From the NCBI GenBank assembly GCA_050252075.1, contig JBFWLP010000003.1:1-64000 (forward strand): DNA of 64,000 nt, given 5' to 3'. Positions 8,364 to 18,496 of this stretch are shown here, piece after piece (the first letter of the stretch is position 1; every line of letters begins with the position of its first letter). The position numbers and the translations under genes were made by a program. The notes beneath the pieces were generated by a model, which did not search any database, had not been told where the DNA came from, and saw nothing but the letters and a program-made list of their open reading frames with translations. The DNA comes from JAAYGT01 sp050252075 (lineage in GTDB: Bacteria > Pseudomonadota > Gammaproteobacteria > Burkholderiales > Burkholderiaceae_B).

Positions 8364-9095
8364 TTACATAGGTACGTTCACCGTGCTGCCGTCAATCACC
8401 GTGGCGGTGATGATCTGGCCGGACGATGTGCGAACCTGAATCGAGCTGCCGGGGTTGCCGCTTTGCAACGCCTGGCCTTCGCCGGTGGCGATGAACCCGG
8501 TGCCTCGCGCGATGGTGCGCACCATTTGCCCGCGCTGGATGGACTCGGGGTGACGCAGGGCCCCCGCCTTGATGGGGGCGCCCGACGGGATGCGCTGGGT
8601 GGTGATAAAGCCGACGGCCTGGCTGGGATCGACAATGGTACCGCGCGACAAGCGCAATACATCGCCTTCGCGGGCCATCATGTCGTCCAGGGTGAGCATT
8701 TCTCCGGGCTGGATCATGCGGTTGGCCACGTAAAAGAAGCCGTCGACACTCAGGTTGACCTGCACATAGGTTGTCCAGGGGCGGGGCGCCATGCAACGCA
8801 CGCCTACGTTCATGCGCGAGCGCAGGCGCTGGCCGGTGGGCAGATAAACCTGAAGATCGTCGCAGGCGGGTTGATTGGTCAGGCGGGGCTTTTCGACGGA
8901 AACCGACGCCTTGCCCGGGTAGATTTCGGCCTGGGCGAGCATGTAGTCTTCGACCAGAGCGACCACGGCTTCGGGATCCTGGGCGCCGGATGCCGCCCCG
9001 GCGGTATTGCCCGCGGCCGCGGCGATGCCGGTGATCACCAACAGCAGCAGGATGACCGTTTGGCAGGCAGCGCGCAAGGAAGGGGTTATTTGCAT
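8364..9095 (-). CDS. flgA: FlgA, P-ring assembly chaperone
   Basis: Periplasmic chaperone that helps FlgI assemble into the P ring. I chose the ATG at 9095: it gives a 243-residue protein starting MQITPSLRAACQTVILLLLV, a clear Sec signal peptide, whereas the open frame continues upstream without conserved sequence. The mature part has a Cys-containing N-terminal region and the C-terminal SAF domain (about 120-243, with GEMLTLDDMMAREGDVLRL and a GPIKAGALRHP-like strand). It is divergent from flgB with 191 bp between the two starts. It is probably controlled by the class II regulator rather than FliA, since no sigma-28 site was seen upstream. Confidence 0.92.
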   Translation of the reverse strand: MQITPSLRAACQTVILLLLVITGIAAAAGNTAGAASGAQDPEAVVALVEDYMLAQAEIYPGKASVSVEKPRLTNQPACDDLQVYLPTGQRLRSRMNVGVRCMAPRPWTTYVQVNLSVDGFFYVANRMIQPGEMLTLDDMMAREGDVLRLSRGTIVDPSQAVGFITTQRIPSGAPIKAGALRHPESIQRGQMVRTIARGTGFIATGEGQALQSGNPGSSIQVRTSSGQIITATVIDGSTVNVPM

Positions 9096-9286
9096 GCTGA
9101 AATTGTATTGCCACACCGTTCGGCGTGCATTGGATGAATTAACTGGAAATTCGTCGTTTATTTCGCACTTTGTTCCAGGGCAAGCGGATTTACGATGCAG
9201 GTATGGCGAAGGAAAGGATAAAGGGTGTGCATTCACCCGGTTCTTTCCGGAATTTGCAAGTGCATGAAAAACCCGGTGAACCCCGC

Positions 9287-9700
9287 ATGATCGACCGAAT
9301 TGCCAACGAACTGAAATTCTATCAAGAAGCGGTTGCCTTGCGTAACCAGCGTCAGGAAGTGCTGGCTGCAAACATTGCCAACGCCGATACGCCCAATTAC
9401 AAGGCCCGCGATTTCGATTTCGGCTCGGCGCTGCAGCAAGCCATGGGCAATGGCGGGGCCATGCCGTTGCCGAATGTGCATCTGTCGCTAACGTCCGCCC
9501 GGCACATTCCCGGCCAGGCTGCCGCGCCCCAGCATGCCGAACTGCTGTACCGCCAGCCTTTGCAGCCCAGTCTGGACGGCAACACCGTCGACATGGATGT
9601 CGAGCGCGTTGCGTTTGCCGACAACACCCAGCGCTATCAGGCCGATCTTGCCATCATTTCCTCGCGTATCAAGGGAATCATGGCGGCGCTGCAGCAGTAA
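9287..9700 (+). CDS. flgB: FlgB proximal rod protein
   Basis: Structural subunit of the flagellar rod at the MS ring. The 137-residue protein starts MIDRIANELKFYQEAVALRNQR and carries the rod-family N-terminal signature with LAANIANADTPNYKARDFDF. The ATG at 9287 was chosen because upstream in-frame codons (from 9170) encode no rod-family sequence. It is the first gene of the flgBCDEFGHIJ operon. The flgA-flgB intergenic region should contain the divergent class II promoters, but I could not define them. Confidence 0.95.
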   Translation: MIDRIANELKFYQEAVALRNQRQEVLAANIANADTPNYKARDFDFGSALQQAMGNGGAMPLPNVHLSLTSARHIPGQAAAPQHAELLYRQPLQPSLDGNTVDMDVERVAFADNTQRYQADLAIISSRIKGIMAALQQ

Positions 9701-9727
9701 CCCGAATTCCCGTAAAGGTACGTTTTT

Positions 9728-10144
9728 ATGTCTTCCATGACCATTTTCCAGATTGCCGGTTCCGCGCTCACAGCACAGTCGCAGCGCATGAACGTCACGG
9801 CCAGCAATCTGGCGAACGCCGAAAGTGTGGCCGGGCCCGATGGCCAGCCCTACAAGGCGCGGCAGGTGGTTTTTCAGATGGCGCCCATGGCCGGTCAAGC
9901 CTATGCGCCGGCGGTGGGCGGGGTGCAGGTTACCCAGGTGCTGGAAAGCAATGCGCCGCCTCGCCTGCAATACGATCCCAAGCACCCGCTGGCCAATGCC
10001 GACGGCTATGTCACCCTGCCCTATGTCGATGTCGTGGCCGAAACGGTCAACATGATTTCCGCATCGCGTTCGTACCAGGCCAATGTGGAAGTCATCAATA
10101 CGGCCAAGAGCCTGATGATGCGCACGCTGTCGATCGGCCAGTAA
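9728..10144 (+). CDS. flgC: FlgC proximal rod protein
   Basis: Proximal rod subunit of 138 residues, the usual size. It begins [22 protein letters not shown] and shows the rod/hook signature [20 protein letters not shown]. The C-terminal helix has the shared motif [18 protein letters not shown]. It lies 27 bp after flgB in the rod-hook operon. No unusual feature was seen. Confidence 0.95.
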   Translation: MSSMTIFQIAGSALTAQSQRMNVTASNLANAESVAGPDGQPYKARQVVFQMAPMAGQAYAPAVGGVQVTQVLESNAPPRLQYDPKHPLANADGYVTLPYVDVVAETVNMISASRSYQANVEVINTAKSLMMRTLSIGQ

Positions 10145-10178
10145 GCCCTCGGCAAGCACTTATTACCGGAGCCTCATA

Positions 10179-10868
10179 ATGAGCACCATCAACCCCGCAT
10201 CCGCGTCAACTGCCTCTACGGCGGCCATGTCGGCTGCCCAGCGCGGCACGCAAACCCTCATGGGCGACACGCAAGACCGCTTCCTTACCCTGCTGGTTAC
10301 CCAGCTGAAGAATCAGGATCCCCTGAATCCGCTCGACAACAACGAAGTTACGTCTCAAATTGCGCAGCTGTCGACCGTCAATGGCATTAACCAGCTGAAC
10401 AACACCTTGCTGGCGCTGGCCGGGCAAATGGATGTTTCGCAATCCATGCAGGCGGCATCGTTGATCGGCAAGCAGGTGCTGGTGCCGGGGGCCAAGGTGC
10501 TGCTGGGGGGTGAAGACGGCAACAAGGTTGCCACACCCTTCGGCATCGATCTTATTTCGCCGGCTGCCAAAATTACCGTCAACATTCTGGATGCCGGCGG
10601 CATGGCCGTGCGCAAGCTGGAACTGGGCCCTCAGCCCGAAGGCGTGGCTTCAGTGGGCTGGGACGGTAAGGGCGAGGGCGGCGTGGAGCTGGCCGCCGGC
10701 GCTTATACGGTGCAGGTTACCGCCGTGGGCGGTGACGGTGCTCCGGTGGGGGTCAACCCCTTAATGGCCGGCAAGGTGGCCAGTGTGGTGAACACCGGTC
10801 AGGGGCCCAAGCTTGACCTGGGTCTGGCCGGCACATTCTCGTTGCTGGATATCAAGAAAATTATGTAG
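10179..10868 (+). CDS. flgD: FlgD hook-capping protein
   Basis: Scaffold cap needed to polymerise the hook. The 229-residue protein has a disordered Ser/Ala/Thr-rich N-terminus, the conserved FlgD stretch FLTLLVTQLKNQDPLNPLDNNE at about residues 33-54, and C-terminal Ig/tudor-like beta domains (about 90-225). FlgD is exported and later replaced by FlgK. It lies between flgC and flgE as usual. The 86-bp gap to flgE is the largest within this part of the operon and shows no clear promoter. Confidence 0.94.
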   Translation: MSTINPASASTASTAAMSAAQRGTQTLMGDTQDRFLTLLVTQLKNQDPLNPLDNNEVTSQIAQLSTVNGINQLNNTLLALAGQMDVSQSMQAASLIGKQVLVPGAKVLLGGEDGNKVATPFGIDLISPAAKITVNILDAGGMAVRKLELGPQPEGVASVGWDGKGEGGVELAAGAYTVQVTAVGGDGAPVGVNPLMAGKVASVVNTGQGPKLDLGLAGTFSLLDIKKIM

Positions 10869-10954
10869 GCGGTTGGGTCGGGCTTCCCCGTGCGGAGCCG
10901 GGTTTCAACGGTTTTTAACGATCAATACGTAGCAAGCACTTCGCGAGGTTAATC

Positions 10955-12160
10955 ATGGGTTTCGGTCAGGCACTTAGCGGCTTAAACGCCGCCGCCAGCA
11001 ATCTGGACATTATCGGCAACAACATTGCCAACGCCGGTACGGTGGGTTTCAAAAGCAGCACCGCCCAATTCGCCGACGTTTACGCCAACGCATCGGTGGG
11101 CCTGGGTACCCAGCTCATCGGCGTGAAACAAAGCTTCGACACCGGCACCATATCGAACACGGGCAACGCCTTCGATATTGCCGTCGACGGCCCCAAAGGC
11201 TTTTTCCGGGTGCTGGATGCCAACGGCGTCATTATGTATACCCGCAACGGCCAATTTGGTCCTGACAAGGACAACTTCCTGGTCAACGCCCAGGGCCACC
11301 AGCTGACCGGTTACGACGTGGAAACGGGCACGCGCCTGCAGCCCATACAGATTCCCACGGGAAATATTCCGCCGCGATTCACCAGCGATGTTGAAGTGCG
11401 CATGAACGTTGACGCAAGCGCCACCGAACCCACCCTGGCTTTTGATCCCGACGATCCCGATACGTACAACCACTCCCTGCCCATCAATGTGTTCGATCAA
11501 CAGGGCACTATGCACCAGATGGTTCAATATTTCCGGAAAACGGCCACTGCCAATGAGTGGAACGTGTATTACGTGATCAATGGCGCCACGACATCGGTCG
11601 ACGGCGGTGCTGCCGGAGCACCCGGAACGGTTACCTTTAATGCCGACGGAACACTCGACGCGGCATTCACGCCATTTTCGGTTGCCTTCACGGCCACGGA
11701 TCCGGATGCCTCGCTCAATGGCTTGACATTCACCGCCGACTACGCGGGTTCCACTCAGTACCAGGGCGACTTCAACTATTCTTTCAAGCAAGACGGCTAC
11801 CCCACGGGTGAATACGCCAGTACCTCCATTGAGCCCGACGGCGCCATCATTGCGAACTACACCAACGGCGAAAGCAAGGAAATCGGCGCGCTGGTGCTGG
11901 CCGACTTTGTGAGCGTGAACGGCCTGAAGGCGGCCGGCGGCAACGCCTGGGTGGAAACCGGGGCGTCGGGCCAGCCGATTCTGGGCCGCCCGGGCAGCAA
12001 CAGCCTGGCCACGGTGATCAGCATGGCGGTGGAAGAGTCCAACGTGGACCTGAGCCAGGAGCTGGTGAATCTGATCATTGCCCAACGCACTTATCAGGCG
12101 AACTCGCAAACCATTAAAACGCAGGATCAGATCCTGCAAAGCCTGATGTCGCTGCGTTAA
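10955..12160 (+). CDS. flgE: FlgE hook protein
   Basis: Main subunit of the flagellar hook. The 401 residues include the N-terminal D0 helix with the family motif (MGFGQALSGLNAAASNLDIIGNNIAN region), the beta-rich D1/D2 domains (about 75-340) and the C-terminal D0 helix with NVDLSQELVNLIIAQRTYQANSQTI. Length is close to the enteric protein. It is followed by flgF after 18 bp. Confidence 0.96.
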   Translation: MGFGQALSGLNAAASNLDIIGNNIANAGTVGFKSSTAQFADVYANASVGLGTQLIGVKQSFDTGTISNTGNAFDIAVDGPKGFFRVLDANGVIMYTRNGQFGPDKDNFLVNAQGHQLTGYDVETGTRLQPIQIPTGNIPPRFTSDVEVRMNVDASATEPTLAFDPDDPDTYNHSLPINVFDQQGTMHQMVQYFRKTATANEWNVYYVINGATTSVDGGAAGAPGTVTFNADGTLDAAFTPFSVAFTATDPDASLNGLTFTADYAGSTQYQGDFNYSFKQDGYPTGEYASTSIEPDGAIIANYTNGESKEIGALVLADFVSVNGLKAAGGNAWVETGASGQPILGRPGSNSLATVISMAVEESNVDLSQELVNLIIAQRTYQANSQTIKTQDQILQSLMSLR

Positions 12161-12178
12161 GCGACAGGTTAAAACGGC

Positions 12179-12925
12179 ATGGATCGCGTTATTTACACCG
12201 CTGCCGGCGGCGCCGCCCGGGTGCTTGAGCAGCAGTCCATCATCAGCAACAACCTGGCCAACGTGAACACCACGGGGTTCCGTGCACAGCTGGCGGCGTA
12301 CCGGTCGGCGCCGCTGGTGGGGCAGGAGCCTGCGTTGCCAACACGGGTGGCCAGCGTGGCCAGTACGCCCGGCAGCCATATGGCCGAAGGCGTGATGATG
12401 GAAACGGGCCACGCCCTGGATCTGGCGATCCGGGGCGAAGGCTGGTTTGCCGTGCTGACGCCGCAGGGCGAGGCCTACACGCGTGCGGGCGAACTGGCTG
12501 TAAACCCGGAAGGTTTCCTGGTGAACCAGCTGGGGTTCCCCATGCTGCTCGAAGACGGTATGCCCATTGAAGTGCCTGATCGCGGGTCGATAACCTTTTC
12601 CGACGACGGCCAGATTTCAGCCTTGGGTGCGGGCGACAACCCGGCCGATATCCAGGCCCTGGGGCGGCTAAAACTGGTGAATCCCCCGGCCGATGCGCTG
12701 ATCCGTGGCGACGACTCCCTGTTTCGCCTGCCCAACGGCCAGGTGGCGCCGGCCAGCGAGGCGGTGAAAGTGGTGGCGGGCTTTGTCGAGAAAAGCAATG
12801 TGAATCCGGCCGAGGCCATGGTGGGCATGATAGCCAACGCACGCCGCTTTGAGCTGCAAATGAAAATTATCCAGGACGCCAGCGCCAACGCCGAGCGCGC
12901 CAATTCGTTGTTGTCCAGCCAATAA
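12179..12925 (+). CDS. flgF: FlgF proximal rod protein
   Basis: Rod subunit of 248 residues. The start MDRVIYTAAGGAARVLEQQS is typical of FlgF. The family motif [19 protein letters not shown] follows at about 24-42, and the C-terminal helix reads NPAEAMVGMIANARRFELQMK. It sits between flgE and flgG in standard order. No deviation from the family was noticed. Confidence 0.95.
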   Translation: MDRVIYTAAGGAARVLEQQSIISNNLANVNTTGFRAQLAAYRSAPLVGQEPALPTRVASVASTPGSHMAEGVMMETGHALDLAIRGEGWFAVLTPQGEAYTRAGELAVNPEGFLVNQLGFPMLLEDGMPIEVPDRGSITFSDDGQISALGAGDNPADIQALGRLKLVNPPADALIRGDDSLFRLPNGQVAPASEAVKVVAGFVEKSNVNPAEAMVGMIANARRFELQMKIIQDASANAERANSLLSSQ

Positions 12926-12964
12926 GCGGCGGGCTTCGCAAGAAATCGTAAAAGGATACTGAAA

Positions 12965-13750
12965 ATGATACGTTCGCTCTGGATCTCGAAGACCGGCCTG
13001 GAAGCCCAGCAAACCGGTATGGACGTGATCTCCAACAACCTGGCCAACGTGAACACCACCGGCTTCAAGCGCAGCCGTGCGGTCTTTGAAGACCTCATGT
13101 ACCAAACCATACGGCAGCCCGGGGCGCAGGTGGGGGCGGCCAACCAGTTGCCGTCGGGCCTGCAGCTGGGCACCGGTGTTCGCACGGTGGCTACCGAGCG
13201 CATCTTTTCCCAGGGCAATCTGATCAATACCGGCAACAGCATGGACATTGCCATTGAAGGGCGCGGTTTCCTGCAGGTGGAAATGCCCGATGGCACGTTT
13301 GCCTACACCCGCGACGGCAGCCTGCAAGTGGACCAGAACGGCCAGATCGTGACAGCCGGTGGCTATCCCATCCAGCCGCCTATCAATATTCCCGACAACG
13401 CGCTCAGCATCACCATTGCACGCGACGGCACGGTGTCGGTAACGCAACCGGGTGCAGTGGGTACCAATGTGGAAGTGGGGCAGTTGCAGCTGAGCACGTT
13501 TGTGAACCCCACCGGCTTGCTTAGCGCCGGCGAAAACCTGTATGCCGAAACCGATGCGTCGGGGCCGGCCAATTTTGCCCAGCCCGGCCTGGACGGCGCG
13601 GGCCTGATTCTGCAGCAGTTTGTGGAAAGCGCCAACGTGAATGTGGCCGAAGAACTGGTAAACATGATCGCCACCCAGCGGGCCTATGAAATGAACAGCA
13701 AGGCAATCCAGACATCCGACCAGATGCTGGCCCGGTTAGGACAACTGTAA
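12965..13750 (+). CDS. flgG: FlgG distal rod protein
   Basis: Distal rod subunit, 261 residues, close to the invariant family length. It begins [20 protein letters not shown], contains [20 protein letters not shown] and ends with a C-terminal helix around [24 protein letters not shown]. The stop TAA shares its last A with the flgH start codon, so FlgG and FlgH translation are probably coupled. Confidence 0.97.
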   Translation: MIRSLWISKTGLEAQQTGMDVISNNLANVNTTGFKRSRAVFEDLMYQTIRQPGAQVGAANQLPSGLQLGTGVRTVATERIFSQGNLINTGNSMDIAIEGRGFLQVEMPDGTFAYTRDGSLQVDQNGQIVTAGGYPIQPPINIPDNALSITIARDGTVSVTQPGAVGTNVEVGQLQLSTFVNPTGLLSAGENLYAETDASGPANFAQPGLDGAGLILQQFVESANVNVAEELVNMIATQRAYEMNSKAIQTSDQMLARLGQL

Positions 13751-14436
13751 TGTTTAATGTGGCTGTTCGGGCTGCCCTTGCCATGGCAGTGTTGATCGTG
13801 TCCGGATGTGCCCTGGTGCCGCCGGAGCCGGTGGTGACCGGCCCGCTCACCGCGCCGCCGCCCATGCCGGTGGCGGTGCCGTCCGTCGAGGCCAACGGTG
13901 CCATTTACCAGCCGACGGCGTATGGCAGCTACCCTTTGTTTGAAGACCGTCGCCCCCGCAACGTGGGGGATATCGTAACCGTCGTCATTCAAGAGCGCAC
14001 GAACGCGGCCAAGAACGTACAAACCACCACCGACCGCAACAGCAGTGGCATGTTCGGTGCCGAGATCGTTCCCGACCTTCTGCCGTCGTCGCTGGGCGGC
14101 CAGGGCTTTGAAATGTCGGGTGAGAACTCGCTCGATGGCCGTGGTTCCACCCGCGCCGACAATACTTTCACCGGCACCCTGACCACCACCGTGGTGGGCG
14201 TGCTGCCCAACGGAAACCTGCAAATTGCGGGCGACAAGCAAATGGCTATCAATCGGGGCAGCGAGCATATCCGTTTTTCCGGCGTGGTCGACCCGCGCTC
14301 GATCACCGGCAATGGCACGGTACTGTCCACCCAGGTGGCCGACGCGCGCATCGAGTTTCGCAGCAAAGGCACCATGGATGAAGTGCAAACCATGGGTTGG
14401 CTGCAACGCTTTTTCCTGAACGTTTCACCGTTCTGA
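13750..14436 (+). CDS. flgH: FlgH L-ring lipoprotein
   Basis: Outer-membrane lipoprotein that forms the L ring around the rod. The 228-residue precursor has a short signal sequence ending in a lipobox with Cys at about residue 18 ([11 protein letters not shown]). The mature region keeps FlgH landmarks: [19 protein letters not shown] at about 58-76 and [16 protein letters not shown] later. It overlaps flgG by 1 bp and is followed 10 bp later by flgI, its P-ring partner. Confidence 0.96.
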   Translation: MFNVAVRAALAMAVLIVSGCALVPPEPVVTGPLTAPPPMPVAVPSVEANGAIYQPTAYGSYPLFEDRRPRNVGDIVTVVIQERTNAAKNVQTTTDRNSSGMFGAEIVPDLLPSSLGGQGFEMSGENSLDGRGSTRADNTFTGTLTTTVVGVLPNGNLQIAGDKQMAINRGSEHIRFSGVVDPRSITGNGTVLSTQVADARIEFRSKGTMDEVQTMGWLQRFFLNVSPF

Positions 14437-14446
14437 TGGATTGATC

Positions 14447-15580
14447 ATGACTATCCCTGCTCCCCTTCGTCGTGTTGGCCGCCTGGGCGCGGCCGTATGG
14501 CTGAGCCTGCTTCTTGGGTGGCCATTGGCCGCTCAGGCCGACCGCATCAAGGATCTGGCTTCCATCCAGGGCGTGCGTGAGAACCAGCTGGTGGGCTATG
14601 GCCTGGTGGTCGGGCTGGACGGCAGCGGTGATCAGGTGCGCCAAAGCCCCTTCACCCAGCAAAGCCTGACCAATATGCTGTCGCAACTGGGTATTACGGT
14701 GCCGCAAGGTACAAATATGCAGGTCAAGAACGTAGCCGCCGTGATGGTGACGGCTCGTTTGCCGGCCTTTGCGCGCCCCGGCCAGTCGGTCGACGTGGTG
14801 GTGTCATCCATGGGGAACGCCAAAAGCTTGCGCGGCGGCACCTTGCTCATGACACCGCTAAAAGGGGCCAATGGCCAGGTGTACGCCATTGCACAAGGCA
14901 ACCTGCTGGTGGGCGGTGCGGGTGCCGAGGCCGGCGGCTCCAGTGTGCAGGTCAACCAGCTGAACGGCGGCATTATTCCCAGCGGCGCGATCGTGGAACG
15001 CGGTGTACCCACGGTGTATGTGCGCGACGGCGTCGTGAATCTGGAAATGAACACCACCGATTTCGGCGCCACTCAGGCCGTGGTGGCCGCGCTGAACAAA
15101 AAATTCGGCAAGGGTATTGCCAAGGCCCTGGACGGCCGTGTGGTTCAGGTTCGGTCGCCCATCGACCCCACCCAGCAATCGGCCTTTCTGTCTCAGCTCG
15201 AAAATCTTGATGTGCGGCTGCCGCCGGCGCGTGCCCGCGTAGTGATCAATGCCCGCACCGGCTCGGTGGTGATGAACCGTACCGTCACAATTGACGAGGC
15301 GGCCATTGCCTATGGCAACCTGTCGGTCACCATCAATCGCCAGGCCGAAGTCAATCAGCCCGACACGCCGTTCGCGGGTGGCCAAACGGTGGTCACCGAC
15401 AACACCCAGATTGAAATGCGTACCCAGCAAGGCTCGCTGCAGCGGGTCACCACCAGTGCCAATCTGGCCGATGTGGTGCGTGCCCTGAACGCGCTGGGCG
15501 CCACGCCTCAGGATCTGCTGTCCATTTTGCAGAACCTGAAAAGCGCCGGCGCCTTGCGCGCCGACCTGGAAATCATCTAG
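14447..15580 (+). CDS. flgI: FlgI P-ring protein
   Basis: Periplasmic P-ring subunit. The ATG at 14447 ([14 protein letters not shown]) gives 377 residues; a TTG two codons upstream is also possible. The signal peptide ends near AAQA at about residues 28-31. The mature protein starts [31 protein letters not shown], the strongly conserved FlgI beginning. The rest (for example [22 protein letters not shown] in context and the C-terminal [19 protein letters not shown]) matches the family along its full length. FlgA, encoded divergently at 8364-9095, is its chaperone. Confidence 0.96.
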   Translation: MTIPAPLRRVGRLGAAVWLSLLLGWPLAAQADRIKDLASIQGVRENQLVGYGLVVGLDGSGDQVRQSPFTQQSLTNMLSQLGITVPQGTNMQVKNVAAVMVTARLPAFARPGQSVDVVVSSMGNAKSLRGGTLLMTPLKGANGQVYAIAQGNLLVGGAGAEAGGSSVQVNQLNGGIIPSGAIVERGVPTVYVRDGVVNLEMNTTDFGATQAVVAALNKKFGKGIAKALDGRVVQVRSPIDPTQQSAFLSQLENLDVRLPPARARVVINARTGSVVMNRTVTIDEAAIAYGNLSVTINRQAEVNQPDTPFAGGQTVVTDNTQIEMRTQQGSLQRVTTSANLADVVRALNALGATPQDLLSILQNLKSAGALRADLEII

Positions 15581-15595
15581 CGATCCGGGGGCGTC

Positions 15596-16594
15596 ATGCG
15601 ATTCGTTCAGTACGTACCTCGTCCGTCCGGCGATCAGCTGAATACCTTCGATTTCAACGGCTTGAATCAGATGCGCCGCGGCGTGCAGGGGGGGTCCCAG
15701 CACGAGGTCCGCGAGGCAGCCCACCAGTTCGAGGCCCTGTTTATCCAGCAAATGCTGAAACAGTCGCGGCAGGTGGCTCCCGAATCCTCGTTGTTCAACA
15801 GCGACCAGACACGCCTGGTGCAAAGCTTGCAAGATGAGCAGGTGGCGGCCCAGCTGGCCGACCCCGGCATGGGTCTGGCCAAGGCCATACTGGATCAGAT
15901 TCGCCGTGTTCAAGGCGTTGCCGCCGATGGCCAGGTGCCCACATTCGAGGGCAAGGAACGTCCGCCCGAGATGGCTTCGTCGCGCCTGCCGCATCTGCAG
16001 TCGGTGGTGGGTGATGCAACGCGCCCCGAACATGCGTCGTCGATTGGCTCACTAATCGAGCTGATCACCCAGGGGGCCGCCGCCGTTGGCGAACGGATAC
16101 AGTCGGCCATTCGTGGCGCTCCACAGCATATTCAGCAATTTGTATCGCGCATGCGTGATGCCGCGCGCATCGCGTCGGCGGAAAGCGGAGTTCCTGAAAA
16201 ACTGATTCTTAGCCAAGCCGCACTGGAGTCGGGCTGGGGGCGACGTGAAATTCGCGGTGAAGACGGCAGCACCAGTTACAACCTGTTCGGCATCAAGGCA
16301 ACCGGCGGCTGGAGCGGGAAGGTGGTTCACATTACCACCACGGAATATATTGACGGTGAGCCGCGCAAACTGACCCAGCCGTTCCGCGCCTACAGTTCCT
16401 ACGCGGAATCGTTTGCCGATTATGCCCGGCTGATCAGCAAGAACAGCCGGTACGCCGAGGTGCTCACGGCGCCGTCGGCCGAAGAGGCCGCCCGTCGTAT
16501 TCAGGCCGCCGGTTACGCCACCGATCCGGCGTATGCCGACAAGCTCATTTCCATTATGCAGTACTTCGAAACCACGGGGATGACCCGGGGGTAG
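15596..16594 (+). CDS. flgJ: FlgJ rod-capping muramidase
   Basis: Two-domain periplasmic protein that caps the growing rod and opens the peptidoglycan. Residues about 35-110 form the rod-binding domain (HQFEALFIQQMLKQSRQ). Residues about 175-330 form a glucosaminidase domain, with ESGVPEKLILSQAALESGWG holding the likely catalytic Glu, then YNLFGIKATGGWSGK and FRAYSSYAESFADYARLI. The length of 332 residues is normal for the fused form found in beta- and gammaproteobacteria. It is the last gene before a 218-bp gap and a new promoter for flgKL. Confidence 0.95.
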   Translation: MRFVQYVPRPSGDQLNTFDFNGLNQMRRGVQGGSQHEVREAAHQFEALFIQQMLKQSRQVAPESSLFNSDQTRLVQSLQDEQVAAQLADPGMGLAKAILDQIRRVQGVAADGQVPTFEGKERPPEMASSRLPHLQSVVGDATRPEHASSIGSLIELITQGAAAVGERIQSAIRGAPQHIQQFVSRMRDAARIASAESGVPEKLILSQAALESGWGRREIRGEDGSTSYNLFGIKATGGWSGKVVHITTTEYIDGEPRKLTQPFRAYSSYAESFADYARLISKNSRYAEVLTAPSAEEAARRIQAAGYATDPAYADKLISIMQYFETTGMTRG

Positions 16595-16726
16595 GCCGGC
16601 CTGTTCCTGCCGGGCCGTTGATCACGGCGGCAACGGCGATCGCGGCGCCAGTCACTATGCCAACCGCGATTGCCGGGTACCCCTGTGAAAACCCGGATTA
16701 ACAGCCAAAAGATGCCTGTAAAAGCA

Positions 16727-16753
16727 TAAATCTTTTCGCCAGAATGCCGTTAA
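16727..16753 (+). promoter_or_regulatory. Sigma-28 (FliA) promoter for flgK-flgL
   Basis: The sequence TAAATCTT, 11 nt, GCCGTTAA fits the FliA consensus with the same -10 variant (GCCGTTAA) seen at flaG and fliC. Transcription would start near 16760, giving a leader of about 53 nt that contains the hairpin at 16773-16793. The junction proteins can thus be made as late genes, separately from the rod-hook operon. Confidence 0.8.
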
Positions 16754-16772
16754 CCTATACAACATGCCATCA

Positions 16773-16793
16773 CAGGGCGGGTTTTTCGCCCTG
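16773..16793 (+). promoter_or_regulatory. Leader hairpin upstream of flgK
   Basis: CAGGGCG and CGCCCTG form a perfect 7-bp stem with a GGTTTTT loop in the predicted flgK leader, ending 19 nt before the ATG. It could stabilise the mRNA or affect ribosome access. It could also be a weak attenuator, although it lacks a following T-run. Confidence 0.4.
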
Positions 16794-16812
16794 AACGCTA
16801 CGGAATTCTGCC

Positions 16813-18480
16813 ATGAGCTTAACGAATCTAGGGTTATCGGGGTTAACGGCGGCGCAAAATCGCCTGATCACAACCGGTCACAACATCGATAATGCCGCTA
16901 CCGAAGGCTACAACCGGCAGGCGGTAGCCGTGGAGACCGCCGGTGCGCGGGCGACCAGCGCCGGGTATTACGGTCGCGGTGTGCAAGTGGTTACCGTTCA
17001 GCGTGCTTACGACAACTTTATGTACCGGCAACTGGTCAACGCCGAAACCGCCCAGGCATCGTTCACCAGCTATCAAAACGAAATCACCCAGGTGAACAAT
17101 TTGTTCGCCGACCGCACAGTGGGCATTTCGCCCGCCATGCAGAAATTCTTCGACGGGGTTCACGCGGTGGCTTCGGCGCCGGCCGACAGCGCGGCGCGCC
17201 AGGAAATGCTGGGCCGGGCCAACAGCCTGGCCGCCCAGATCAACGATACCAATGCGTTTCTGAATAACCAGCGCAACAATATCAATACGCAATTAACCAC
17301 CCTGGTCAGCCAGATCAACAGCCAGGCCGAGCGGGTCAACAGCCTGAATCTGCAAATTGCGCAAGCCCGGGCCTCGTCCTCGTCGCACGAGCCGAACGAT
17401 CTGCTCGACCAGCGCGATCAGGTGGTACGTGAACTGAGCCAGCTGGTGGGTGTTACGGTCATCGAGCAGGAAGGCAAATACAATTTAACCCTGGGCGGCG
17501 GGCAAACGTTATTGGGCGGCACGTCGGTATTTCCGCTGCAGGCGGTGCCGGCCAGCGGCGATCCCTCGCGCCTGGTGGTGGCGGCAACGGCCACGGGTTC
17601 CGGGGGTACCCCGGTTGCCAAGATCATCGATGAAACCCGCCTGACCGGCGGGCAACTGGGCGGGCTGCTTCAGTACCGGCGCGAATCGCTTGACGCCGTC
17701 CAGAACGAGCTGGGCCGCCTGGCGGTGGGCCTTACCCATGCCTTCAACAGCGTTCATGCCACCGGGGCTGATCTGGCCGGCACTGCCGGCGGCGAATTCT
17801 TCCGCATTGGCGACATTACCGCCGTGCCCGGAAAGAACAACAGCGGTACCGGGCCGGCGGTTACGGCCGCCATTACCACCGCCGGCGATCTGTCGGCACA
17901 AGATTACGAAATCAGGCTCACCGACGCCACGGCGCCGGGAACCTACACCATCACCCGTCTGCCCGATGGCCAGGCGCAAACCTATACGGTCGATGCCGGC
18001 CAGGAAATTGAAATCGACGGCGTCACGTTCGGCAATCTTGACGGCGCGCACACGGCAGGCGACTCCTGGGTAGTGCAGCCAACCCGCCAGGCGGCCGCCC
18101 AGTTTTCGGTATCCATTTCCGATCCGGCAAAAATTGCCGTGGCCAAACCCAATACCGGTACTGCCAACGGCGAAATCGGTCTTCAGCTGGCGCAGCTGCA
18201 AACCGCCAAGATCATGGGCAGCGGCAGTCTCAGCCCGAACGAGGCCTTCTCGCAAATCGTGAACCGTGTTGCCGTGCAAGCGCAGCAAAACGCCACATCG
18301 GTGAAAGCCCAGGAAGCCCTGGTGGCCCAGAATCTGAAGACGCAGCAGTCGCTGTCGGGGGTTAACCTGAATGAAGAGTTCGTCAATCTTGAACGCTTCC
18401 AGGAGCAGTTCCGCGCCGCTTCACGGCTTATCGACGTAAGCTCCAAGCTGTTTGAAACACTGATCAATCTGCGTTCTTAA
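16813..18480 (+). CDS. flgK: FlgK (HAP1) hook-filament junction protein
   Basis: First junction protein between hook and filament, 555 residues. The N-terminal D0/D1 helices (about 1-200) carry the family motif around NIDNAATEGYNRQAVAVE. The C-terminal D0 helix ends with SGVNLNEEFVNLERFQEQFRAASRLI. Between them, residues about 365-423 form a beta module (YEIRLTDATAPGTYTI ... AGDSWVVQPT) that resembles the two modules duplicated in FlgL. FlgN (7506-7982) is the expected export chaperone. It is transcribed with flgL, 16 bp downstream. Confidence 0.95.
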   Translation: MSLTNLGLSGLTAAQNRLITTGHNIDNAATEGYNRQAVAVETAGARATSAGYYGRGVQVVTVQRAYDNFMYRQLVNAETAQASFTSYQNEITQVNNLFADRTVGISPAMQKFFDGVHAVASAPADSAARQEMLGRANSLAAQINDTNAFLNNQRNNINTQLTTLVSQINSQAERVNSLNLQIAQARASSSSHEPNDLLDQRDQVVRELSQLVGVTVIEQEGKYNLTLGGGQTLLGGTSVFPLQAVPASGDPSRLVVAATATGSGGTPVAKIIDETRLTGGQLGGLLQYRRESLDAVQNELGRLAVGLTHAFNSVHATGADLAGTAGGEFFRIGDITAVPGKNNSGTGPAVTAAITTAGDLSAQDYEIRLTDATAPGTYTITRLPDGQAQTYTVDAGQEIEIDGVTFGNLDGAHTAGDSWVVQPTRQAAAQFSVSISDPAKIAVAKPNTGTANGEIGLQLAQLQTAKIMGSGSLSPNEAFSQIVNRVAVQAQQNATSVKAQEALVAQNLKTQQSLSGVNLNEEFVNLERFQEQFRAASRLIDVSSKLFETLINLRS

Positions 18481-18496
18481 TTCAGGAAGCCCTGCC

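Noticed and set aside
10982..12412. 476-residue open frame antisense to flgE and flgF
   Set aside because: Composition and low complexity are those of a mirror frame; flgE and flgF on the plus strand are complete and conserved.
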